From NCBI GenBank assembly GCA_903813345.2, contig CAIIXF020000006.1, forward strand, positions 622,001 through 686,000: a DNA stretch of 64,000 nt, in the 5' to 3' direction. The notes beneath the pieces were generated by a model, which was not told where the DNA came from, did no database searches, and was given only the letters and a program-made list of their open reading frames with translations. This stretch comes from Owenia fusiformis. Taxonomy: Eukaryota > Annelida > Polychaeta > Sabellida > Oweniidae. How positions within the stretch are numbered: the first letter of the stretch is position 1; every line of letters begins with the position of its first letter. Made by a program: the position numbers and the translations under genes. This document shows, one piece after another, positions 38,421-50,900 of the stretch.

Positions 38421-40884
38421 GACCTCATCCATGGCAAAAATTGACCTGGATATAACTCGGATCAGAGACGATTACAATTAATCCTTGGTTTCATAAGGGA
38501 TTAAGATAACACACATACATTGATTAATCAAGCTATAATCTTATTATTAATCTTATATCATCTTACCTCAAACTAAATCCACCCCGGCTTGTATATAGTG
38601 TACCTTTCCGGAAAGTAAAACAAGACTATAATTGTATACTGTATCAATGAACCCCAACTTGAAGAGATAGAGATCGCGCCAATAAAATTACTTTTATGAT
38701 TTGTTAAACATTTTTATGGTTTTAGACATTACACAGGTCATCCGGATGAGCGTTATGCCAGCTAGTTATGGAATTCAGTCCGGTCAATACACTTTTTAAC
38801 AGTGTGAATTCACTCCTTTAAAATAGAGCTCCTTCTTACTACACCCTGACTTAGATAAAATATTTTGCTCCTTCCCTCTTGTACCTGACTCTGGCAATGT
38901 GCAATATTAGGGTATCTGGTCAAGTTACGAATATGCTGATTTATAATTAGATTCTGGTTATTGGTTTTATAATAAAGTTATCATTTATGTTTTTACCATA
39001 TTTTACATGTCATATTTTACTTAGAAACTACCAGTGATTTATTGAGCAGTTTCCTCTCGCTGTATCTGTGAATGAAGAGATATCCGATGCCGAATGTCTG
39101 AATGTCACTATCATAACGACACGGGTAATGAAATAAAACTTTTTTATGGACTATAAAACCTCTTTTTATCTCAAATGAGAACATTTGAGTCTACTGGATA
39201 CACACGATTTATTTGGAAAGCTACAACAGTAAACTGCTTAAGCTATTTGGGGATTTACCTTAAAGGCCCCATGTGAAGTCTGAAAATATGTTTTTATCAT
39301 TCATTTGTATCATGACTTAAAAAGTTATTTTAGTTATTTTAGATTATTGTCAACTTTTTATTTCTCAAATATTCAAATTTTCCGCCACTTTTCGATTAAA
39401 AGTTGTTTTTGTCTACGTCAATATTTTTTAAATATGCCAAACTTCCAATATACACCATATAAGCCAAATGGTTTAAACTTAATACGGGAGTTTTCAGTAA
39501 TATTGAATAGCATTTTTCTATCTTTATTTCAATGGTCCTTATGTCACAGTTGATGATTTTTTAAATCGCCAAATATAAACAAGTGTTGATAAGTGATCCG
39601 AAGGGGGGGGGGGGGTCGGTAACTTATATGTATATGGTCAAGTAAGTTGCATATTTTCAAAGGATGTAAATACAAATTGCTGTGCTAAATGGAACAAATC
39701 GATTCAAAACAAATATTCCCAAGACATGAAAATACACATTTTCATTGAAGCAAGACTAGTTTCTCTGTTAATTCGGACTAAATTCGGACTGAACGAACTG
39801 AGTCCTTTTGAAAAACGAGCAGAGAATCTCCCACTGTCCTTAAAACCGTCCTTTGACTATGAGCTTGACAGTTTTCATCACTTGTCTTCTTATGAAAATG
39901 TTTACGAAGGACTATTCCGAAAGACTTTTATTGGATTGATGATCGTGACATTCATTTTTCAATTCAAGGGTTTTCCATCACCCAGCTCCTAAGTGATGAT
40001 CAATCATCGAGAAAGGGCCAAAAACAAAATATACAAAATGCATCAACAAGAAAGTAATTAAACCATACTCAAAGATAAATAAAAGGTCATTCGGTGCAAA
40101 CTAACTGGGGACAACATTCGAGCGATTTAGTCAAAACATTGAAATTACTTTGCCATGCACAATCTTTCTCATTTTACGTATTCCGACACTTTGCTGATAA
40201 ATGTACAGACTGACATTTGTATCTAATATATTGTTTAGATCAACCGAATCTTCTATTTTTCTGGAGTTTCACTGGTAATACTCCAAATAAACCCTCATTG
40301 ATGTAAACACTATTCATCTTGGATTTCAAGGTATGAGGTTTTCTATGATGAAATAACACTCGAGAATGAGTTAAAACAGTTTCCTTAAAATGTCACTCTG
40401 GGATAGCCTTGCTTTGGATCAATGTATCCAGTATCATCATATAACATTTGTCTGAGATTCAGTCCACAAACACAACGAACAAATTGTTAGGGCCTACTTC
40501 GTAAGTACTTGTTCAACCAGCTACCAACCTCACATCCTAATACGATATAATAAGCAGGTCGTGTTGCAAATGACGTGGAAACTCGAAATAACAATATAAA
40601 GAGCGAATGCATAAAGTTGCAAAGAGGAAATGCCAGCTCATCTCTCTGATCAAAGATCTGAAGATGTTAACTCAAATCACGGAAACAAACCTACTAGATA
40701 AGAAGAAATTCGCTGCATTAAAGCATAGATTTTTCATTCTCGTCTTTCAGTGTGGTTTTCATCACCGACCCGGTTGCAAATCTCTGTCTCATGCCTAAGA
40801 AATCCAAGATGAGCGTTTCTGCGATTGACTCTTGATAATCAGTAGGAAAATCTCTATATATGACGTATCTCTACCAAATATTAT

Positions 40885-40925
40885 GATAACGATGATAGTG
40901 TTTATCATAACGATGATAGTGTTCA
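40885..40925. repeat. short tandem duplication
   Basis: ATAACGATGATAGTGTT is present twice in a row. It has no other feature. Confidence 0.8.
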
Positions 40926-43386
40926 CCAACACTCAACACTACGTGAATAAATTCAACACAAATGATGAGTGTATGTTTATAACATTATAATAAATGTTGT
41001 TTGGCTATAATTAATGATAGTATGAATGGACCAGCGGTTTGAAACGTTACAAACCTTTTTGCATGAAATGTAGTTTCAAGCAACAATTGAAATATCAACA
41101 AGAAAGAAAATCAAACAAACAAGATGGTTGCCATGACATTGATCAATCAAAAAAATTGCATAATTGATCTGATCAATCAAAGAAGTCAATAATTATCAAC
41201 AAATTAGAACAATGGAATTTGATCAATCAAACGAGCCAATGAAAACAAAACTGACAAATCAATAAAAGACGATGCTGACGAAATTGACCAATCAAACAAG
41301 ATTCAAAAAGGAATAAGTAATAAAGAAATGAAAACAAACAAAATTGCTGAGAATTGTCAGAAGCTGCTTTTCAATCAACGTCTCAGATAATAGTTGATCA
41401 ATCAAATACGATGCAAGTCAACAATGATTCAATTACAATGTTCATGTTACAGCGCCAGGTCATAGAAAACAGATGTTGATTTAAGAGCAAACAGTTCAAA
41501 CGCCACTATTGTTTATATGAGCGTTTAATTATAGATACCAAAAACGGCACAGCCTATCATTCCAGAAGAGTCAGAGACTAGTTGTATTCATTTTCTTAAA
41601 TGTATGGTTTGGATATACTTATATCTACCCTGAGTATTATGTAGATGAAGCTCTTTTTTAGAGAGGCAAGCTATTGAAAAGGGTAGCCAATTTCCTTATT
41701 CTAAGTCTATAAATAAATCGGATGTAACCAAATTTTTGTTTCATATAGTGTTGTTAAAGGTTTGTTTTATCACTTACAGGACAAAGAGTATTTCTTTCGT
41801 CTATTCGGGAACTTGAGTGCTCTATCTCATGGAAATTCTTTCTCGCGGAATACTGATTTTGTATACTTATTTAAAGCTAAAAGCAGATGGAATTCAAGTG
41901 TTTTTGATAACTTTGTTCACGCATGGTATAACGATGTTTCAATGTGCAGATTCTCATAACAACGTAGTGGCCGTAACATGCCTGATTTAAGGTTTGCCTC
42001 CCCTACATGGATATCCACCATATAGCACATATAATTTCTACTTCTCGAAAGTAGCATCTTGGAACTTGGGAGGGGGAAATTGAAACTTGCAAGACTGCTA
42101 TGACTTGAAAATACGAAAGACTCAAACTTAATGAATTTGTCAAAGAACATCAAAATTAAACAAAGCAAATAGTTTAAGGGACAATCACAAGTATAAAAAT
42201 AATTGAGTCACATTTCCACTTGCTACTGCTTCGTGCTGCTTTCTTGGGAACTTTTAGTAATTTAACACCAGGCTAGCAGATCAATTTGACAGTAGGCACA
42301 CTTCTTATGACCTGTTTCACCCCTCTAGTTGTTGATAGCTTCGACTCTTGCTTTTAAGAAAATGTGAAAACACTTTCTAATTTGTTCCATGATTATATCA
42401 TATGTGTGGAACTGGACTTGGATGCCAACAATCCCTTACCAGATAAGACCATGTGCGTGGTATATTTAAAAATAACAACATAGTACGACCACGCTTGGTG
42501 GTGAGCCAGGCACATTGCTGTTTACACTCGAACATTCATTTCAGGACAATTCTGGAAATATGAACCCCTATCAAATCAGCCGCACTTATCCCGAATTGTG
42601 TTTACATAAGTCATTGGTTTCCTATTCCCAGTATTTGTATTGACATCTATCTCGAGTGCTATTTTGTATAGACAGGCTACATAAGCCCAAATACCCAATG
42701 TAACAATGTTCTAATAGTGACAAACGTCAAATACCATATATATTATATAAGTAACTTATACATTCTGCCAAAAATTCACACAAGAAAATACGATTAAAAT
42801 GTATGTCAATCCTCTTTGGCCGGGATAAGCTCTCGGGAAAGAATTACCCATCCTTAAATGTGTATGTGCAGTAAAGGTGTAACAAAAATATCAAACTTTT
42901 AAATCCATTTTTTAGCGTTACACTTTTCGAGAAGTCACTTTTATGTATTCTATTTCAATCAGAATGGCTACATTAGCATTGTGAGATAGTTTGACCCATA
43001 TGTTTGTCAACTTAACAATAAAAGTAATTCTTATAGCCATTCTAATTTCAAATAAACAATTTTTTGTTTACTTTGTATCGAGCAAATCACACAGGGACAC
43101 ACATATATATGCGATAGGTTATGATACATTTGTTCTGAGCTTCATAATGTATCCTACGTTTGCTGTAGTACCCTTACAACAACATAAACGTAATACGATC
43201 TCCCTCATCCCTATACATCAATATTAACGCCGGGGTACATATACCTATACATGTGTTCATGTAATTAACTAATCACAATAACGACAAACGTTAACTTCCA
43301 CTAATAATTAAATAATATATTCATAAAGATCTAGTTTCACTTTATATATTTAATACAATAAATCTAAATCAATTTTAAAGGCTTAC

Positions 43387-43720
43387 CCATACCTTGGAAA
43401 AATATCCGAGAAAACTTAGCAAGATCGCTGCAACCTAGCGGAAGAGAGGTAAGTCCTAGGCGGCCATGTAAACTCGAAATCGAGGCAGATAAGCTTTACG
43501 ATCAAGGTATGTTAAGTATTCCTGCGTTTGAGTCAAAAACGTAATCCTATCTTAGCACAACGTCTAAGCCGCACCGCACCATATATGTAACTCAACGGGT
43601 TCCCTGTTCCGCAGCGTAAAAATATCATTCCTACGTCACAGCACCTTCTAGGGAAAGTACCAACCAATCAGAAACAAACAGACGAATTTACAGACGGCCG
43701 CAATGTTTCCCTTCCGAAAA
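43387..43720 (-). promoter_or_regulatory. tentative twitchin 5' non-coding exon and promoter
   Basis: The minus strand has a good donor (TATGG|GTAAGC) at 43387 following GC-richer sequence. Upstream (about 43580) is ACATATATGG, one base from an SRF-type CArG box, and near it GATATTTTTA, similar to a MEF2 site, as expected for a muscle gene. No transcript evidence is available and the start site is not determined. Confidence 0.3.
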
Positions 43721-44776
43721 CATTGCATTGTTATCATGATGTTTACAATACATTTGATTTACTAAAACAGTCAAAGAATTGCCTCATTTAATAATTTATT
43801 TGCAATTTATGATCATGAGCAATCTCATTTGAATTAACCTTTAAGACGCGTTTCATTTCATTGAATTAAACAAAATAAACCAAGCAAAGCATGACCCATT
43901 ACAAGTTGGCATTTTGGAAGGATGCAAACAAACCACAAGTAGTACAAGTTATATGTGTTTATCATAAGTACTTTAGAAATTAGATGAGTCAAAATGAGTG
44001 CATTTCTAAACTATAACGCTTACTTATCTGTTATCACTCCATCTATTAAACGAAAGTAGTACAACGCGAAGCATTACAAAACTAGTCGGTTAGCTCCAAT
44101 ATAGTCACACTCTGAATAAAATCTTGATGGAGCACAAAGATTTTATACTTTATAAACTGTATAAGACTTGTAAAAAGATCAGCCTGAGATTAACAAACTA
44201 AAATACTTTATTTCGCGCTTTTAAAAGATGTTTAATTGCAAAGTAAGAATCATCATCAATCGGCACGGTTGTTACAAGATGGAGCAGACTGCTTTAATTT
44301 GTGAAATCTAGAAGCCAAACATCCCACCCATATGCCCTCTTTCTAGTTGTAATAAAATTGCGATTTTTGCATTTCAAGTTAAGTGACTGTTTCTCAGGCA
44401 ATTTGCATATTATAAATGTGCGTGGCATTTATTTTACAAACAATCTTTTTGATAACATATTTTCTCATTGACCCACAAAAGTTAATATGAGTCCAACAGG
44501 CATGTAGAGGATGTGCTATAATTCTGTTTTGAGAAATGGTTGATAAATAAATGGGATAAAACAGATACGACACGGGGTACTTTTTTATTTACAATTTGAG
44601 AGAATTGAAATATTATGCGTTTTCTATATCTTCCATCTTAGATAAACGGTCTAGAATGACGTTCCTCGTGGAATCTTTTTCAATTTGTTTTCATAGTACA
44701 ACCTGTTTCCAAGTCAACAACATTTCATCTAACAAACGTCATAAAGACAATCGCAATTTTTTTAGTTTCCTCTTTA
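43721..44776. other. intergenic region between divergent genes
   Basis: No gene or repeat recognised. The short frames here have no domain and no supported splice sites. Confidence 0.4.
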
Positions 44777-44794
44777 TGACGTCACAGAACCAAT
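44777..44794 (+). promoter_or_regulatory. CRE palindrome and CCAAT box upstream of the acidic-protein gene
   Basis: TGACGTCA (44777-44784) is a perfect cAMP-response element and CCAAT follows at 44790-44794, about 75-90 bases before the ATG at 44867. Their position suits a core promoter or 5' UTR of that gene. Binding is inferred. Confidence 0.5.
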
Positions 44795-44866
44795 AGCGTT
44801 GACGCCAACGTTAAAGCCATTTCATCAACTGATCAAGACAAGAGTTCGAACAAAAAGAGGTACAAA

Positions 44867-44996
44867 ATGAGGGTTATCGTCGCAATCTGCCTTTTCGGTT
44901 TCCTGGCTTTGGCATTCGCCAATCCAGAAGTTCCTGATAGTCCAGAAGCAATGGTAGATGAGATAAATGCAGACATACAGAAAAGGAATGCAGAAA
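44867..44996 (+). CDS. acidic gene exon 1: signal peptide
   Basis: Starts at ATG after GTACAAA and encodes MRVIVAICLFGFLALAFA, a clean signal peptide, then a short mildly acidic piece ending in QKRNAE. The donor is AAA|GTGAGT, phase 1. Reading through the donor gives an unrelated tail to 45130, which is intron. Confidence 0.85.
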
Positions 44997-47900
44997 GTGA
45001 GTACGAGTTGTTTTTCAGTTTTACTAAGATCTCCTTTCATCCATATTCCATTCCAAGCGTGTTCCAAATTAGGAGATCAATAAAAAGGCCTAACATGATT
45101 TTGGAAGAACACTACATATCTTATATTTGAATAAGTAAGTTTCACGAATGTGATTATCCCTAGCGTTGATTGGAACCTGGGCAATTCACTTTTGTTGCTA
45201 ACCTTTGTTTCATTCTCAGATTCTTGCTGATCATTGTCACGCGGTCCTAACTTCGACCGTTAATTTGAATTTTTGACATACCAGGTGCTTGAAAATCAAG
45301 GATTGCGAGTCTCATACTGCACCGTTCTTCTTCAAACTTGTACCATTGTAAGCATAACAAAATTGCCTTTCTGTAGGTGCATTAGGCCTACTTTATTGTA
45401 AAGAGTCCCTCGTTCTAGCAGCGTTTTGGTCCCCAGCTGTTAGAAGGCCTTCTTACAGCTGGGGACCAAAATGCCGCTGGAAGTAGAGACTCTGTTGAAG
45501 AGAACAATGTAGCCTACCATCAGAAAGGGATTTGTGTTATGCTTTGAATCGAACAAATTTAAAGAAAAACGGTACAGTATGAGACTCGTAATCCTTAATT
45601 TTCAAACATCCAGTAGGTCAAAAATTCAAATTAACGGTCGAAGTGACCGCGTGATTGTGGTCAGTGACGAAAATTTTAAAAGCTAAAGAAATTCGTCGCT
45701 TGTTGGCCTAAATGTTGATAACAAGAGAAGAGGTTTAGCCTATATCATATATGCCTTTGTAAGATCATCTCCATAAGATTACGACTGGAGCTTAGGCTAC
45801 GTCATCACAATATAAAATGACGTCATTGTTCTCATTTGTTGCCCTTTCTATGACGTAGATTTCGGCACTTGGCAGGTCACATTCTGTGCCTTTTTTATTT
45901 TCCAAATGTGAAAAGTTGTCCTATCAACCCACGAATCATCATGGGCTATTAATATTATCGCACGAGAATGTTCAAGTTGTTTTTACTTTTCACTCATTCT
46001 CAATGTTCTAAACTCTAGGCCTAATTAGCCTGCTTCACTAAAATATAGCTAAATAAGACATGATTACTTACTTTACAAGGCCTATTACATTGTTACTGTT
46101 AGCTCTTTGAATTTGCGAATAGTCCCAAGCAGCGAGCTAGAATGAAAACCAGTTTCCCGAGGGGCATGAATTGTCTTTCATTTCATCTTAATATTTCGTT
46201 TCAATGACCCCCATTCTCAAAAGTTCCATGCATCTTGCAGTCTATACTTTAGTTTTAAGTTTCACCCTTTCTCTTTTTCAGATGACGAATTGAGTAGACA
46301 AAAGAGAGAAGAAAATGACGACGACGATGACGATAGCGATGATGACGATGATGGTGAGTAAAATGACGTACTAATGTCTGGTTCAAATACCAACGGACAT
46401 TTCAACAATATTATTCTTTATGTAGTTTATTAGGCCCTTCAAGATTGTTTGAAGTAGGGCAGGCCTAATGCATATGCCTAATGAAGATGGTGTAAAATGC
46501 AAACGTATTTGATAAAATATATTCAATAATACATGTATTTAATTATAAATAAGTTTTTAGTAACTAGGTTTTGACGGTGACCTCTGCTTACATTTGCAGA
46601 TGATGACGCTGAAGAGGAAGAAGAGGAAGAGGAGAGGAAGAAGAGAGACACAGATGCTGCAGATGAAGAAGATGACGACGACGATGATGAAGATGATGAT
46701 GATGAGGGTGATGACGAGGAAGAGGAGGAAGAAGAAGAAGAAGGTTTGTATGATTCATCATCCTTGACGACGTCAACACTAGCATTTTCGAGAAATAATA
46801 CCGACGGTGTGATGGCATGAGTACAAGTGACGTCATAATTAAGCTCTTAATGATAACTTAAGCCCGGTATACATCAAAGGGGCAAGTTGGGACCTCCATA
46901 GACTTAAGATTGCATGGGACCTCGTGGGACCTTGGAATTTTGCCCCATGAAGTCCGCGGGACTCCATGGGACTCCGTGGGATTTTGCCCCATCGAGTCCC
47001 ATGAAGTCCCACGTGGGACTCGATGGGGCAAAATCCCACTGGGTCCCATGGAGTCCCATCGAGAATGAACAAGTTCATTCTTTCCATGGGGCATCGTGGG
47101 ATTTTCGATCATATGACGTGTTGTGTGAAGCCCAACATACACCAATGGGGCACGGTGGGATTTGATGGGACTCTATGGGGTTTGATGGGACTCCATGGGG
47201 CACGATGGGGCAAAGTCATCAAGGTCCCATGGGTCTTCGTGGGATTCGATGGGACAAATTGGGATTCGATGTGGCAAGATGGGACTCGATGAGGCAAGTG
47301 GGATTTTGCCCCATTGGTGTATACCGGGCTTTAGACGTCATAACTTAGATCTCATTCTTTTGTGTCGTCATGATTCATATTTCTCACAGTATTTAGTTTT
47401 AAAAGTTTCATCATCGAGAAATCACATTTTAGCTGAACCCCTTGTTCTAAAACACAGTTATGAAGTTCATGTTAATTCAAATATCCTACATTTACTGTTC
47501 ATTTAATAGCAGTGGTGTAAACTGGACACTTCTAGCCTGAAATTAAATATATTTAAAAGAGATACTTGTCCCAGAGATCCGGCAATACATCATCTTATAA
47601 ATCATGTGTTATCACGTTGCAGAGGAAAGGAGAAGGAGGCGCAGAGACGTAGGTGACGACGACGACGACGATGATGATGATGATGAGGAAGATGGTAAGA
47701 CATTTCTTTTGTTTTTAACTTTTCAAGTTGGCCAAATAATCTATAGTTTACAATTACTGTTTTACAAAATAAATCAAATAATTTTCCATACTTTTACAAA
47801 AGAATAATTTCAATTATTATGGTATTGAACTCCTATAAGAGCCCCGTGGATAAACATTTCAATTCTACGTTCTGTTTCTCTAAATGGTTACCTTGTCGTT

Positions 47901-50900
47901 GTTCTGGTCTACATGCTTGTTCCCATTTTCAGATGACGATGACGGTGAGAGGAAAAAGAGGAACGCTGATGACGATGACGACGGCGACGACGACGATGAT
48001 GAGGAGGATGATAGTGATAATGGTATTAACTTGTTATATTGCGACATCTCAATCTACCAATATTAACCTCATTACTCATTTCATAGGGCAACATGGATTT
48101 CACTTTATTGCCCCCTGAAATAAGGTTAATAAAACCACCCATTGTGTGATCCACAGCCTATACCATCCCTTTGAATCCAAAGCATTGGGTTAAGAGTGGC
48201 TCTTATAAATTTGATTATTAATCACCACCTATTGAAACCTAAGTACAAACTCGTATGTAAGCCCTGTACAAGGGCGGATGGTGACCACCTATGGCCCGGT
48301 AACTATTGCTCAAATAAATCAATATAGTAAAATATAAGCCTAAGCCCTTCTAAACTAGTATTTATACCCTGAGAAGAGGTCTCGAAGGGTGTTGATAACT
48401 AGTATTTTGTCAGTTCAAAACCATGTCTGGTGAACAATTAAAATCGTATTCTGTCTATTATAAGTCAAACACCTTGTTGAGTACTTCACTTGTAGTAGAA
48501 TGTAGAGGATATTTATAGGATATCCTATGATTTTGAGGAATATCATTTTTATCTACGAGGTGATATTATTTCGGGCTAGTGGAATATCATCTTGTGAAAG
48601 TGTCACAGGTATTCACCTCAATAGAATTAAATATTTGTATAATATCACCTCGTAGATAAAAATGATATTCCTCAAAATCATAGGATATCCTATAAATATC
48701 ACCGAGTAGATTAAAATGATATTCTGAAATAAATCATAGGATGTTCTTATTATCCTACACTTAGAAGGAGTGTACTGAATGTATAATATCATTGTAAAAT
48801 GAATTTCATACCAAATAGAGTCAATTTGGCGGGAAATCAACAAGCGGAGTATATCGTCACAATATCCTCCGCATATTGGGTTTTCCGGAGTGTATCGTCA
48901 CGATATCCTCCGCCCGGAGTATATCGTTACGATATTCCCCGGATATTCATTTTGCCAATAAATATCAAATTTATTTTTTCATGTTATTATACATTTAGTA
49001 CACTAAGTGTAGGATAATTGTGTTTATATATTTTATACTCTACATGTGATAAAAACGAGAACAACTTTGAGATATATCAATAGAATAATGGAGCATGATG
49101 TTACGAATACATTTGATTGCAGAAGCAGGAAATGAGAAAGAGGAAGAGAAAGAGGAGGATGAGGAAGAAGAAGAAGAAAGAAAGAAGAGAGAAGCCATAC
49201 CAGAAGGTGAAAACAAATAGACAACCAAATACAAAAAAATAGTGCAAAAGGACGCTCGAACAACAACTATAAAAAGTTAAAAATATATCTAAATAGTATA
49301 ATGAGTTTGAAATAAACTTATTATATGCTAATAATAATTACTTTTTATGTTTTTAATTTTTCCGAGGTCCAAATGTAACTACCATTTGATACATCACACA
49401 TGTTAAGAACAGTACATGCACCACCGACTTTGCTACGCGAGGGGCCCCTCGTATCAAAATGGATGAACACCAACAGAAAGTTTTTTTTATGATTTTCACC
49501 TTGAATAATATGCTCAGTTGAAAATTGATTACACTAGTCTCTTCATTTTTTCAAATTATATATTTTCACGTATACGAGGGAGATTTTTAATTGATAAATT
49601 CTAACATAAACATTGAAAACTAATTTAGGCCTAATCGGTTCAAAGTGAAATTAATCTTCCCTAAATCTGCTGATGGATTTTCATCCAGTTTGATACTGTA
49701 CGAGGGGCCCCTCGCATAGCCCCGGAGGTGCATATTCATGAAGAGCAAAGGGATCAGAAATTGATCATTTGCTTCATACTCCAACGTTCAAAAAGTCACA
49801 CACAATCCCGAAAGTTTATTGACCTAAAAATATCTGCTCTTAGTCCATGGTATAACTTCCAAATATATAAAGGAGGTGCATATTTTTGCCTTGATTGTTA
49901 TCGTACCTAACAAAAGGTACGATATTGTAGTCAGCTTGACGGGCGGGCGGCGTCTCACTTTTCAGCTTGTCTACAGGTTTCCAGCCAAACCATTTGAGGG
50001 ATTCATCTGAAATTTTCAGGGATGTTTCTACATATCAACGTCAAGAACTGATTAGTTTTTGGGCATTTTGGGTAAACCTTAAGGTGGCCATTTTGGATTT
50101 ACCGTCCTAAAATCTTCACTTTCAAGACTTGTCTACAGGTTTCCAGCCAAACCATTTGAGGGATTCATCTGAAATTTTCAGGGATGTTTCTACATATCAA
50201 CGTCAAGAACTGATTAGTTTTTGGGCATTCTGGATAGATCTTAAGGTGGCCATTTTGGATTTTCCGTCCTAAAATCTTCACTTTCAAGACTTGTCTACAG
50301 GTTTCCAGCCAAACCATTTGAGGGATTCATCTGAAATTTTCAGGGATGTTTCTACATATCAACGTCAAGAACTGATTAGTTTTTGGGCATTCTGGGTAAA
50401 TTTTAAGGTGGCCATTTTGGATTTTCCGTCCTAAAATCTTTACTTTCAAGACTTGTCTACAGGTTTCCAGCCAAACCATTTGAGGGATTCATCTGAAATT
50501 TTCAGTGATGTTTCTACATATCAACGTCAAGAACTGATTAGTTTTTGGGCATTCTGGGTAAATTTTAAGGTGGCCATTTTGGATTTTCTGTCCTAAAATC
50601 TTCACTTTCAAGACTTGTCTACAGATTTTCAGCCAAACCATTTTAGGGATTCATCTGAAATTTTCAGGGATGTTTCTACATATCAACGTCAAGAACTGAT
50701 TGGTTTTTGGGCATTCTGGGTAAATTTTAAGGTGGCCATTTTGGATTTTCCGTCCTAAAATCTTCACTTTCAAGACTTGTCTACATGTTTCCAGCCAAAC
50801 CGTTCAAATTTTTACATATGTTACACAGTGATAAGTTCTAGAGCTGATTAACTTTTTTACTTTTCTGCGGCCATCTTGCTTTCTTGGTCAACAAGACCAC

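Larger units (their letters stand above)
33809..43386. other. non-coding region upstream of the twitchin start exon
   Basis: No coding exon is supported on either strand. It is probably a long 5' UTR intron of twitchin plus regulatory DNA (inference). Recognisable contents are a 20-bp tandem repeat, a SINE and a degenerate minisatellite. Confidence 0.4.

Noticed and set aside
46588-46836. Minus-strand frame rich in His and Leu opposite exon 3
   Set aside because: It is the antisense shadow of the GAT/GAA-rich acidic exon.
46839-47297. Several frames on both strands with SHGVPW-like repeats
   Set aside because: They fall within the CCATGGGA repeat element; no conserved domain and both strands are equally open.
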